From Phoronis australis (taxonomy: Eukaryota > Phoronida > Phoronidae): a DNA stretch of 64,000 nt. Where the stretch lies: contig NMRA01000146.1 of the NCBI GenBank assembly GCA_002633005.1, positions 673,059-737,058 of the forward strand, written 5' to 3'. Position numbers and translations under genes: made by a program. Below the pieces are notes generated by a model. That model saw only the letters and a program-made list of their open reading frames with translations. It was not told the DNA's origin and did no database searches. Positions 1 through 12,800 of this stretch are shown piece by piece (within the stretch, counting starts at the first letter, position 1; each line of letters starts with the position of its first letter).

Positions 1-3000
1 CGAGTTGTGCATTACATTTCTCTTCATATCATTGAAACGTGAAACAATTGACCGATTTTAGGCAATTACGAAATTTGTTACAGATTTTTACAAGTACTTA
101 CTGAAGTATCCATGGGCTCCAAATCTAACTCGCTTTCTTTTGACCCACTCCAAAATTCCATTAAGTCAGCCTGCTTTGTCTGGCGGCTTCTGCATATTCC
201 TGAAAATTCGTAGTCACATTCAGTCTGCTTTATTGGAAATGCCTTTGTTGCATGTTCACAGTCATAGGCTATAGGGAACAACCAAATAAAAACAACAGTG
301 CCTTAATAGAGGTGGTTCCTCTAATTTGCTTGGGTAGCAGCCACTGTATAATATGTGTTTGCTGAGCAATTTTTAGAAAAAGCATCTAACGTTCCCAATA
401 CAACCGCACAAGATCTCCCCACCCTAGTTCACACCATCCTGGTTGTTTATAACACAGAACAGTAGATGGCGGCTGATATGACCCCAAAAGTTGAGCAATA
501 CCATTCTGCACTTCACACGAGCCCACCTTCATGATGACCATAAAGGTTAACCATTTCAATATGACAGATTTCCAAACAAACATCTGACTTGTGTAATTGT
601 GTTTTTGTAATCAATTGCGTACATTACATACACTATCTTTCATGCACAAGTATGATAAGGAAACCATGTGTTCAATATCCTCAATAGATATTGTGGAACC
701 CTCACAACAGTCACTCATTAGTTTTGTTAGTTTACCCTAAAATTCAGAAATACACCGCTTTTTAGCGATTATAGGAGGTAAACAGGAATTTATAACTCTA
801 CTGCAACTTCAGCAGGTAAGAAACAACACCGGGGTCCTTTACGTGGTTATCAGATCAATTGTCCCTTCAGGGCCTCAAGTAAGAGGGGTAATTTGGGGGA
901 CGTATGGGTCATGTTAAAATACGTGTCTTTTTATTCCAATATTGGGAGGGTGGATTTTGATGTGCGACTTGCCTCACCGATGAGTGATTGATCAAAACTG
1001 TGAGGTGCGCATTAGGCATATATCAGTTCCACTTTTTTGTGTTCCGTTCTATTTTTAGCTTAACCAACTTTGTAAGCTTCACTAGTTGAAAAATCACAAC
1101 TTAATATCAGTGTATTTTTTAAGAAATGCACACATTTTTGACGGATTTGGCAAGTTTAACTAACTCCATATTCAATCACAGAAATTCAATAGCGGATATA
1201 ACATACTCTCTAGTCCCTAAAAGTAGGTAATGGGCAAAAGTCATGTAAAAATTTTGTGGTTATTATGAAAAGTTATAACTACCTATTTTCTATGTCAATG
1301 TATACACAAGCTGCATATACTTCAAGGCACTTGAAATAAAATATGGCTAAGCAACAAGGCCCAAGTTATAAGAAATCACGATGTAACCACTTTTGCATGA
1401 ATGACGTGCTCCGCTTTTGCTTAAATTGGTCATGAGATATCAAATTTATTCTGAAACGAATCTGTTAGAAGCAGAAACTGCTGTAGAAAATGCAGTCAAA
1501 ATGACTCATTCTGCATCAAGAAATTGCCTTTTTTTGCCCCCCCCCCTCCAGAAGACTTCCCTTGTATCTCCTAAACCACCAAATTTCTCTCATCTCTATT
1601 TTGATTTATTAGACTGAACGTGGTTCTGAATGGCTGACCCCCCTTGCCGCTTTTTAGCTGTACTATGGTCGGTGGATCCGTGGACTGATACTTAATGACA
1701 GAAAAAATGGAACTTAATGGGGAACGTGAATTTAGGTAGGGCGGACGAAGACGGCTGTTTTGCTTTTGGATCGGCCACTTTCAATGTCCTAAGTTCTGAA
1801 GTGGGAAAATTTACCTTTGCATGATGGCTCAGGTTCAGAAATCCCAGTCAATAGTCACGTAAAATCGTTGCCGTGCTTAGGACATCAACATTTAAAAAAT
1901 AACACATGTGAAAATTTAATCTATCAAACAAACCTCACATTTAAATGTCCAGAAAGAATTAGAATCCAAATTCCAAATCTCTGCGCGGAATTCATCTGCA
2001 TTTTTGTACTTCACTGGACGTTTGTTTTGGAGCTTGAGTCAAAATTCACACCACGCAAAATGGACGACAAGGACACCGGCAAGTGACCAAATTTCCTGGC
2101 TATGCTTACTTGGGATAGTCCTTACCAAGGGGTGTGAATGTTATTTGTATATGAAAATAAGGTTATTTTTGGAATAAGGACGAAGAATTTTATTTTTTAG
2201 AAGTCCTGTTTTTGTAAAATTTAATATTAAATTGGAAAAACACAAAATAAAATTTGTTCGTCCGCTTTGATGAGCAACCCACACCCTCTTTGTGTTTGTT
2301 TTAGCAAATTGTAGAGAGAAATATAGTAAAATATGACTACGCAGTTGATTTTGAGACTGTGATACGGCAACCATGTGAAAATCTTTTGTTTACCCCCGCC
2401 CGCTAGATAGTTCCCTGATCGTCCGCTAAAAAAGTCGATAGTGAACCGCTCTCTTGCTGGTGGACTCAATTTTGGTGAAATAAAACGATGGCTATAAACA
2501 TATCAAATCAATTTCAATGGCTTTCCCTGCTCTACAGTCACCCTTTGCCGATTGTAAACATCACCGACAACGCACATTACGCGTGTGAGTTACACACGAA
2601 CTCGGTACTGGGAGGTAACATAGGCTAAACATAACTTGACGTCACACATCCGGTTAACTGCATAGCGCCATCTCAAGTTTTTTCCCAATTACAGACACGG
2701 ACCTGTGCGAAGTTTTGGCAAAAAATAAATTCATAACGAATTTGGCTCATGAATGTAAGTATTTATGGGAGGCGCACAATAGAGGGCTGGGGGCTATAGC
2801 ACTCACTTTTTTCAATGCTATGCCACACGTGGTCACTAGGCGGTGAACACAGTGGGCTGAGGGGGCTTTAGCCCCTCTTTTTTCAGTGCTACGCCGCCCA
2901 TGTTATCTTCTAGAAATTAAGAAACATCGATAGGTGCTTTGACCCTGCCTTAAAGTCAGTTTATCTGTTATACGAGGGCTTTAAGTCTTATATTTTGTAC

Positions 3001-3208
3001 ATATTCCCTAACATTTGGTATATGCCACGGGAACGTTATCCAAGGGCCCCTTACAACTTGTTGTACACACTAGGTGAAAATGGTAGACATATGTATAATT
3101 GGGTAAGCTCAGTCCGAAATTTATTGTCAATGTATGGTTTCTATGATGTTTGGGTAAACCAAGGAGTCGCGTGTCATGGGTCGTTTGTAAATATTTTCTC
3201 GTAACAGG
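1..3208. other. No gene seen; AT-rich noncoding sequence
   Basis: Both strands carry only short ORFs (under 90 codons) with no recognisable domain, no paired splice sites and no similarity to the rest of the window. The stretch holds homopolymer runs and a small tandem duplication near 2785-2899. It is most simply intergenic sequence upstream of the receptor gene. Confidence 0.6.
2785..2899. repeat. Imperfect tandem duplication, about 68-bp period
   Basis: A segment reading GGGCTGGGGGCTATAGCACTC and continuing through a T-rich run to an ATGCTATGCC-like end occurs at about 2785-2832. It recurs in diverged form at about 2853-2899 (GGGCTGAGGGGGCTTTAGCC, then CAGTGCTACGCC). No coding content is apparent. 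Confidence 0.55.
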
Positions 3209-5880
3209 TTAAGAGCTTGTTCGCGAATAGACCGGGCAGAGGGTGATAAACGCTATGTCACAGATTCTCTTTATATTTTGTCTGTGAGATGACATTGGCC
3301 CCACTGACTCCAGACCAACTTTATTATTTTTCAAAACGCCCCCTTTTGGTTTCCATGGATACTATTTGTTTCCGACAAGTTTTCAGCCTGGCAGTAGTTA
3401 AGTTTTAGTAAAATTCCGACAGTTACGTTAAGCAGTGGAAGTAACGTTGAAATATTGAACCTGTGTTATTGATCAGATGTCACCCTCGACTACTTTATTC
3501 ATGAAAATATAAAAGATTTCGATAATTTTTTGTCTGTTTTTAGAGCCGCACAAGATGAGTTCTTTCAGTGATTTTTGAAACTGTCAAAATTGGCTAAATT
3601 TGTATCCCGATATCTGAGCTGGCACAGGTTTCAGAACATTTTAGTGCCAACCAGTGTGTTGAGCTATTTTAGGTCTACAAAATAAGACAAAGAAATTTCC
3701 TGGCGCGAACAGATTTCATATCATTTGAAGTCAAAAATGACTGGTGGTTACGCCATTTCACCACAATGAGTAATGCCGACAAACGTCAACAAAACGTGAA
3801 CATTTGTTAATATTTGGCCAGCAAACGGCGAATCAATTTATCATTCATCAAATTTTGTATTTTCTAGGCACCGAGGGTACACTACTTTATTTCTAAAAAG
3901 TGCTCATAGTCATGGAATTAGGATACTTACTACACAAATAGCAGTAGTTTTGGCATGACACCTTTTGCGAGAGTCGAAATTCAAAGCTCACTGGTTTTAC
4001 AAAGCTCAGTAATCTTATTTGCACTGCTAAAAACGAAAAGAAACACCGCCGACAAATCATTTTCATAACATTTTTATCTGTGACTGTCCTGTTTACAAAG
4101 ATGCTTACTGTGGGTTAGCTGTGGAGTTTGTCTGAACAAACATTTCTTTAGGAATCTTCAAGTGGTTTTGATGCAGCGCGTTGAAAGCGGAGGACAGTGT
4201 CAAGGTGAAAAATTCATTGGCAATTACAGGCAAATGCAAAACCACTGGTCAGCCGCCAGTGTCCCAATAACTTCACTATTGAAGTGGTATGGCTGGCTAT
4301 TGTTATCATTTTGCTATCTGCGCGCATTTTGCTGTGATTGACACAAGTGAAAAATGGGAGACTTTCGAGTAGCAATGGGAGCTGACAACATGGAACCAGC
4401 TACCAGTGAGAAGACACTTCACCTGAGCAGTGGGAGGCACAGAGGGACGTACTTGAATACGTGTATGTGACTAGATGTGAGAAGTCTAAAGAGTGAATTC
4501 ATATTACTTCCCAGTCCTCCAGAGGGGCAAACGTACATGTATCCTGTTCCAGGTGATCAGCTGTTCCTTGACTATATACATGCCTCATGTTGGAAACATG
4601 ATCCACTGCAGAGGTCATGTGAAAGAAGTGACTGATAAAGGCTGCTATCAGTATGAAGTCCATAAATACGCGACAAGTATTTTATTGTAGCTCATGTTTT
4701 TCCATGACGTCTCAGCAGACAAACAATATACAGCATATAAACTTTGGAACTCAGTTCAAAATATAACTTCATGCACATTGGGTTCTAACTGCTAATTAGT
4801 CTTCGAGGTGCTTTAATAGCAAGACTACCAACTTTCTAAGGCAAAATCACATCAGAGATATCTAAATGTGGTATTTGATCTAAGTGCTAATGGACTGGCT
4901 CAAATAGGAGACTCCTATGTTAGTTGTTCAAAATACAGGTGATCTCGCTTACATGTACCTCCTCATCCCATACGGCACACGTAACTTCCCAGTCTGTATA
5001 TACAATGTTGGACCACTTTAAAGTAAAAAGTGACATTTGATGCGACTAGAATCTGGTTTAACACTCATTGCCTAGTTAATTTATACAAACTACCATGGAA
5101 AACACGAGATGTCTAAATGTGTTAAAAGATCTAAATACCAGTGAATTGGCTCAAACATGACACACCTGATGTTAACATTTCAATATACAGGTGACCTCAA
5201 CACCTCTCTTAACTCAATATCACATACCGTACAAGTAACTCTAATTCTGCAAAAACAATGTTGGAACAGATTAAAGTCAAAATGACATTTAATGTGACTG
5301 TAATCTGGTTTAACACTGGTCATCAAGTTAAGTGGTACAAAGTAGCATGGAAAAACGAGATATGTAAATGTGTTCTTTGATCTAGATGCCAGTGAATTGG
5401 TTGAAGTATGCCTAAGTCACTACCTTTCCTTAAGCTTGTACATAAGTTAACACTCAGATAAGGCTTCGCATTTAAGTTAAGTGAGATTGAGTGTACTATG
5501 AGTTTGAAAGATGAAAACTGAAATACCAGCATCTTTAAATAAATTGGACAGCAAAGTTTCAACCAGAACACTGACTAAACATCCTAAATTTTACTGACAA
5601 AATCACAGTAAGTGTTGCTACATTGCATTTTGTATTTATCTCAGTTTCTACAACATCACATCAATAACAACTGGTTAAATCACTCAGACAACACAACAGA
5701 TTGTATGATGTTCGAACAAAGATGAAATCCGGAGTATTACTGGACATCACTGACTGTCAAGTTCATTATCTCCCTCATTTGACCATTTTCCAGCGCGGTT
5801 CAAGGCAGCCAAGCATGAAAAGAAACCTTTATCCTGTTGTAGTGTCAGCCAGCCTTCCTCCTGAAACTGCTCATCCGTCT
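3209..5880. repeat. Dispersed repeat family R, copy A (about 2.7 kb)
   Basis: The segment opens with TTAAGAGCTTGTTCGCGAAT and matches 16582-19735 almost throughout, once the solo LTR inside the latter is discounted. Shared landmarks are the phrases CCTTTTGGTTTCCATGGATA, TCAAGTGGTTTTGATGCA and ATAGCAAGACTACCAA, in the same order. A third diverged copy starts at 61702. No transposase or reverse transcriptase is visible, so the class is unknown. It may be a non-autonomous element or an old segmental duplication. Confidence 0.75.
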
Positions 5881-8800
5881 TCATCGCCTGTGCAGTTTTT
5901 GCGGGGTCTGCTTTGTTGCTCTACTGTCTGAAAAATGACAGGCAGGTTGTAACACACTCGAATTATACACTTTTTGCAGAACTTTGCAGAGCCCAGCCAC
6001 TACAAAGATGTGTATGCCGCTGAGTGATCCAATGATTTTAGCTGAGATAATTCATTTGACCCATGGAGTGTAATATGTAAAACGACCCTTAGTACAACAA
6101 GAAAAAACACCGCGGGTACTTGATTTATTTTTGCCAGTTTGATTGGATTCCTTTGGACATCAAATGAATATCATATCCAGACAACAAATGTCAACATATT
6201 GGTACTTATAAAACATAACAACACGCTATGATTTCCAGAATTACATAATTCACTGACAGCTGAAGTGAAAAGAAATTCTGGCATCCAGGTTGTCAGTTAA
6301 AATTGGAATTTATAATGCTATAACTAGAGCATTCATCAATATATCTATAGAAAAAATACTTCCTGTAATGAACTAAAAAGAAGATGCATAACAACAATAT
6401 CGGATGTTGAAAAGTGAAAGTCAAGGAGATAAATTGCATTTTCCGCTTGCAACAAGTACAGGCCACTAGATGCACATAATCTCAGACTAAACTTACAACT
6501 AACACAAGATGCTACTAGTAAGTGGATTGAATAGCTCTAGGATAGCCTAGACTCCAACAACGGCGACAGGGCAGGTATACCACTGATTTGCCCTTAGGAA
6601 CACAAGACTGTTTTCAGTTGTTTACAGTGATGCAGGCATAGGTCTACTAAATTTCACCAGTGTGTACAATAAAAAGCTCTGTCTATACTACATGTTCAAA
6701 AACAAGTACTGTTGTTACATTTTTGTGGTACATGCATGGTTACACAGTTTGTGATCTTCCTGAAAGGAGGACCAGTAACTTGCATTGCAGGGTACTGTAT
6801 TAGAACATCATCTGTTGTTTCTAGCGGTGCTAGCTGGTTCTCGAATCATGTATCCACAAAACTGACTATAACCGCCACAAGGCTATCGTGATAATCTCGA
6901 ATTCAAACAAAGCAGTAGTAGTACTCACCAGATCCAACAGGAAAGAACACAAATGCATTGACATTGTTGAGTTCCTGTGAAAGTAAGTTGACTTTAGACA
7001 TTTCAACCAGCATCCCCACTTCAGGCTTGGCACGCGAGCTACCACTAATGAAATGGGTGTTTGCAGAGTCTACATGGTTTCCACAGAACTCCAAGATGAG
7101 CCCGGCGTCTTGCACTTGCCTTGGACGCAGTCACACAGGCGTGACACGGGTCCGGTGAACACGCATTTGTAAATTATCCGACTCTCGCCAAAACCAGTTA
7201 CCGCACAGTCTGTAGGTGCGGTGGTTTGGTACTCACTTTATGCCGCATTGAGTCAAGATTTCGCCCATGTGCCGAGGACATTCTTTTGAGGTTCCATACA
7301 CTTCATCACACTCCATAATACTAGCAGATAACACAGCAAGTCAGAACCATTTTGCCACCACTAGTAAAGTGACACCTGTTGTTGGATACTGGGTTCACGA
7401 AAAACGCGGATTTTTAGTTAAAAAGGAAAAATACTTTAAACAATTGCGCCTGACTTAATGAAACTTAACTAAATATTAATAAATCAACTTTTGAATCAAA
7501 ACTATGCACTTTACTTGTGTTGTAATGTTCCAAGCAGGTATCGGTATTGAAGGTAATTTCCACTCAGGTGGTTGTCGCAATCTTGCAATTTGTATAGAAA
7601 AATGCTCAGCGCCAGAAAAATTTATTGTGTTAGTCACCAGCAATAAGATAGAAACGTCTTGTGTAAAAGTTTGGTGTTGATCAGTGTTGTGCCAGCTGAG
7701 ATATACGGGCTCAAAATGTGGCGAAATTGCAATGCTATGTTAACCTCTGACCCCTCTATACATTATGCCTGAAATTTTTAACTTAGCGGCAGAGTTAATG
7801 AGTATTGTTTAACATCTTTGTAAAGCCGAAGACTTGATTTATTTAAAAATTACAAACAAATAATGATCTTGTGCGCCGATACTTTTTATTGTGCAGTGCA
7901 AATAAGGCATTTTCGTCGAGTTCATTACATGGCACACCCCCAAAATAGAGGCTCCCTGATTTCTTCCCCTTAAACAAGGTAAAATGAGATTGGACTTTAC
8001 TGTTTTGTTTATCATCCCAAAGGTAACTAAAATGCACAGTATGGTTCAAATCAGTGACATTGGGTTTATCACCCCTCTGGGCATTTTTGCCAGCTGTGAG
8101 CCGTACTTTACTCTTAAGGTCTGTGCTTTGCAATCATGGCAGTCCGATGTTGATTCCAATTCTAAGTTAAGCTATTTTAAAAACATTAAGTTTGTAGTTA
8201 AACATGAAAACTATTTAGACATTAAAAATCTTCCAAGAGTGTTCGTGAAAAGTTTTACACGTTTTCGATGTGCAAACCACAGACTGGCAGTAGAAACTTG
8301 TCTTCACGTAAATGTGATACATTAAGACAGAGTGTGTACTTAATTCTCGAGGAATTAAAACGATGATTAATATCACTTTTTGTTAGTTTGATGCGCTTTT
8401 TCCAAACTCAGAGTGAAGTTTATAAGTGAGAGCCTCTGGACAAGTCCCTCGTTGTTTAAATTTCATAGACTATTATATAACCCCGATATCCCAGTTGTGA
8501 CACATGTATACTTCGCATCGTAAAACGGAACAGCTTTTGTACTATGGACCAGTGTGCATAACACTCCAGTGATCGTGTTTGCTTGTTTGTTGTACTTTGG
8601 GCCGATGGTCATGTGTACAAATAAAGGGAAAAAAAGGGAAATTGGTTGAAATCCATTTTTAAAAGTAAAGTAATTTTTGGAAAAAATTGTCAATTGTCAA
8701 TTGATTGGTTTCGTTTTTTCTTCCATCCTTCCTAAAAGAAAAACAAAAAAACTCATTTTCATGTGTTCTCACTCAATGTGATCATAATGCTTATGTAGCC

Positions 8801-9084
8801 TTGGAAACGACACCAAGGTCACTGAAAGTTATTGACGTATATAGAAGGACCATCTGAGCTTTGCTGTATGTAACCAACATAAAGAAAGAAGTGATAATCC
8901 GTACCGGAGTATCTTGGGGCCTGTGCCTGGTCATTCTGGTGAAACCTACATCAATGATGTTACATTAAGAAAATCACTTTTGCTTTGATAATATTGTTGG
9001 TAACACATCTCGGAAAGAAAGCTTTATGATGTTTACATTCACCATGACTCAGATGGTCCTTCTCTAGACGTCAATAGCGGAGAA
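5881..9084. other. No gene seen; upstream flank of the receptor gene
   Basis: The longest ORF is 113 codons on + (7984-8325), overlapped by a 96-codon minus-strand ORF. Neither shows a domain, signal peptide or splice context. Any promoter or 5' untranslated exon of the receptor gene probably lies here or just downstream, but no convincing core promoter was found. Confidence 0.5.
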
Positions 9085-9513
9085 GAATTTTGATGTCGCT
9101 GAATCCGAGTATTGCAGTAATCTCAGCATAACAGCCACCATATTATTTGTCTATTTTCTAACTGGTGTCCACTTCATGATTTTTTTTCTCTCTTAATTAA
9201 GACCAAACCGTATCACCTGCGGTTCATGAAATGCCTTTGACAAAAACCCCGATGCATGTGAAAACTGATGAAGAGTTACTTTCCTTCATATTTTTACAAA
9301 AAACGATTACCGCAACGCAATGCCAATGTAAAGTTCGTCGTCCATGAATATTATTAGTAGTGTTTGAAAATTACACTTTCTGTACCTTCTCGGACTAATA
9401 CCTACAAAGCTATGAAGGAGCAATTGCGGCACGTGATGCATTCTATGTACGTCCGGCATTTCTTGAATTCATGTTTTGGTAAAAATAAGATAGGTAGTCA
9501 AAATCACGTCAAC

Positions 9514-9829
9514 ATGGGCTTAGACTGGAAGCGGAAGTCTGTTGTTTATATTCTTGTCTATGTATCTACCCTTCCAGTTCTAGGAAAAGCTGCTAATATC
9601 CAAGTGGTTGAAAATACGACAACAATTGATGTCAGTTGGTCCGAAGCACCTGGAGATAAACACGGCTACAAAGTTTTCTGCGGTAGAAGAAGTTTCAATG
9701 TAGATGACGCAACTGAAACCAATAAGCTTTGCACTGGTTTGACTCCGGGAACCGGTTACGATATATCAGTATATACTATCAAGAAAGGGTGGAATGACAT
9801 GTCTTCCCCTAAGACGAGAGCTAAAACAA
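9514..9829 (+). CDS. Exon 1: signal peptide plus FN3 domain 1
   Basis: The start ATG at 9514 sits in a strong context (GTCAACATGG). An in-frame ATG upstream at 9412 would add 34 residues ahead of the signal sequence and is less likely. Residues 1-26 form a signal peptide: a basic WKRK n-region, a hydrophobic SVVYILVYVSTLPVLG core and a cleavage site near GKA|AN. Residues ~27-105 are an FN3 domain with the B-strand Trp (IDVSWSEAP), the YKVFCG strand, a second Cys in LCTGLTPGTGY and the closing KTRAKT. The exon ends ACAA|GTGAGT in phase 1. In duplication unit U2 the equivalent start codon is ATC and the exon body is deleted. Confidence 0.8.
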
Positions 9830-12800
9830 GTGAGTGTTAAATGAGATATACGCTTCCCTACATAAACTAAGTGCACCCCAAATTCGCTTTCTGTTACTCA
9901 AGGCACTATCGGGACACATGCTACAAGAATCCATCTAAAGTGAATTTCAAAATGACGATTTTCTCTAATTGTACACCCTTACAATCATAAAAATTACATT
10001 TACTGCACCATACCATATTTAGCAGTCTGCAGTTTCAGTCCCGACGGCTATGCTTGCGATGAACACTTACATGCCCGCAGGTTCTGAATGGCTAAAAATC
10101 ACAAGAACGGGAAATTAGAATACTCCTCGCGGCAGTTAACCATAGTTTGCTAGGCTCCTGCCTTTTAAACGCCATATTTTGGCCAACTTTCGTTTTCGGT
10201 ATATTAATCACAGGTTTCAATTCATTGACATCGGAACATGATGAATGTTAACTTTGTCAAATTTACAAGTGATTTTTGTTGCGGTACTTTAACGTGACTA
10301 ACGCGTAGTAAAAATCAACCACAACTACTCTTGTTTGTCATTCTGGTGAGGAGTGTACTACATGTATTTTGGATTCAAAATTATATTGGTTCTTTTAGTT
10401 GAAAACTCAAAGAACCTGGAAGTGTTTGAACAGTCTACAAGTGAAATCTCTGTTTGTTGTCCTGCAAATTTTAAAGAGCACTCTCGGTTGCTGGAGTATT
10501 TTCGAAGAATGTCCTTCTACATTTCTTCCATAGAAATACACTTGCAGATACAAAAATAAGTTTCTTCTGTAATCCATGTCTCTCACATGACTATTGCCGT
10601 GCCAGCGATATGACAACAGAGCATTAACTGCTGGCTACGGGAAGTGTGCTGCATTCTTTATTGGATTTTACTTTTCAAGTTTTATTTCACTTTATAAATA
10701 ACACAGTAAATGATACAATTACTTCCTGGAAATTGTAAAAATTACATGAAATTGTACTAAAGACTGCGTTATGTATGCAATGAAGTACAAGCAAAACGAT
10801 ACGACAACCCTTAACTTTCAAAAAATGCCACCACTGACATGCAATTGCAAAATCTGATATTAACAGGGTAATCTGTCAAACTGATTAATCCAACTTCGTA
10901 AAAGTCAGTTGTAGGCGACTTTTTGCGTCCCCCAGTGGCAATTTTAACATTAGTACTACTGCTTTTTCTTTTGGAAAAAATAAAAAGATCATGTTTAATG
11001 TTTTGGTATCTAATGGCACACTGTAGTCGCAAACCAATGCTGTGAGTGGTGTTCCTTTACAATTTTCGTTCACGTCTCTACATTTGCAGAACTGGCTCCA
11101 GCTAGCATTACAAATCTGACTGGAAGTGAAACCGCAATCAATGTCATATGGACTGCTGCGGCTGGGAATAAAGAAAGGTACAAAGTCTACTGCGGCACCC
11201 ATCCTTTCAATGCTGACAAGGATGCTACCAACACACGTTGCACTGGCTTGACTCCTGGAACTGAATATTCAGTTAAATTAAAAACAAAAAGGACTGGATG
11301 GGATGACGCAGTTTCAACATCGAAGACAGCTAAAACGAGTGAGAGTTTGTTGATACATGTTAATGGCTCTAAACACCAAAAGCCGATTTCATAAAGGTGG
11401 TTTAACAAAACCAGGTTTAAGACTTGAACCTGGTCTAACTAAACCTGGTCTAATTTTAAACCTGACTAGCATTTCACAAACATGGAGAGTCTGAACGCCT
11501 TGTTTTGCTAGACCAGGGAGCTGGTTCAGTAAAACCAGGTTTAAAGTCGAGCTCGGTAAACCCAACAAAGAAACTATTAAAGTGCTTCAATGAAACCTTG
11601 ATCACGTGGGTATACAATGGTATACGCTAGTGGCATCAGTGCAGATATTTACGATTAGATGTACCATGTTAAATGCCCAAATCTATTTCATTGTCATTTT
11701 AGTGTTTCTTTTCCGCGGCCAGAGGGGGCAAGACCCCTTCCTGGCAATATTATATCGGAGAACAGTGGAGGTGGAACTAATTCAGAAGAATCAAAAGATG
11801 CTCTCTTAAGTCAAATCCGTATCGCTAACGACGATGACGCCCTGCTTGACCAGTAGTATTCTGAGAAATCCGCAGGAGACACTCCAGCAAGTACTGATAT
11901 ACACATAGGCGGGGGTCAAGGGGTCAGGAGTCACCTTTTTCCTTTAATTTTAGTGATATCAAATCTACAATTATCATATTGTTGATTTGGCCCCCCTTTC
12001 AAAAAGTCCTTGACCGACCCCCCCCCTTTAAAAATCCTGGATCCGCCCCTGCTACGTTTGATCTCGGGCCATAGTAAAACTGAATATTGAAAATAGTCCT
12101 TTTCGCTCTAAAAGTGCATCGCAAATGCATTCCGCGGCATCATACAGTTGTACTTATATCATGCAAGTCTGACAAATTTAACAGGAAAACCTTGGTCCCA
12201 CCAGGACTAAAGTTAAACATGGTTTAGATCTTAATACAGGTCTAAAGAATATAGACCTCGTTGGTGAAATGAAAACTGACTTAGACCAGGTCTAAAATAA
12301 AGTTAAACCAGGTTTTAATAGACCACTGGTCTAAAAGTTAAACCACCTTTACGAAATGCAGATTATTTTTAAACCTTCTCTATGTCTAGTTTAAGCCTCC
12401 TTTATGAAATCGGCAGCAAGTGTTTTTTAATGCAGATATGCATCTATAAAGATTAAAACGCATTAGTTTGCCTTAAGGAGCATCTGGTGAAAGCTCTATA
12501 TCCTAGGGATTCTTCTAGGTTCGGAAGTAGAGTATCGATTAATGAAAGCATTTGAAATAGTTTCATAGGTGTTGGAGATGTAAATTAGACAAAGTGCTGT
12601 GCTGGTAAGTTTAGAGGTAAGTAGGCGCCCAAATCCCACCGTATCACCTTGATCACTGAACGTAACTTACGTGGAGTAGGCGCTACGTTCAAATGCTAAA
12701 AGGTGGTTGGCTGCGCCTACGTTCGCCTACGCCCCACTACGCCACTGATAAAACATCGCTGTTGGAAAAAACGTTTATTGCTGCACCCTCTGGCTCCATC

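Noticed and set aside
7984-8325. 113-codon + strand ORF upstream of the receptor gene
   Set aside because: No domain, no splice context, overlapped by an equally open minus-strand ORF. Length is within chance for this much sequence.
9412-9513. Start codon at 9412 for the receptor
   Set aside because: It would place 34 polar residues before the signal peptide. The ATG at 9514 has the better context and gives a normal signal sequence.
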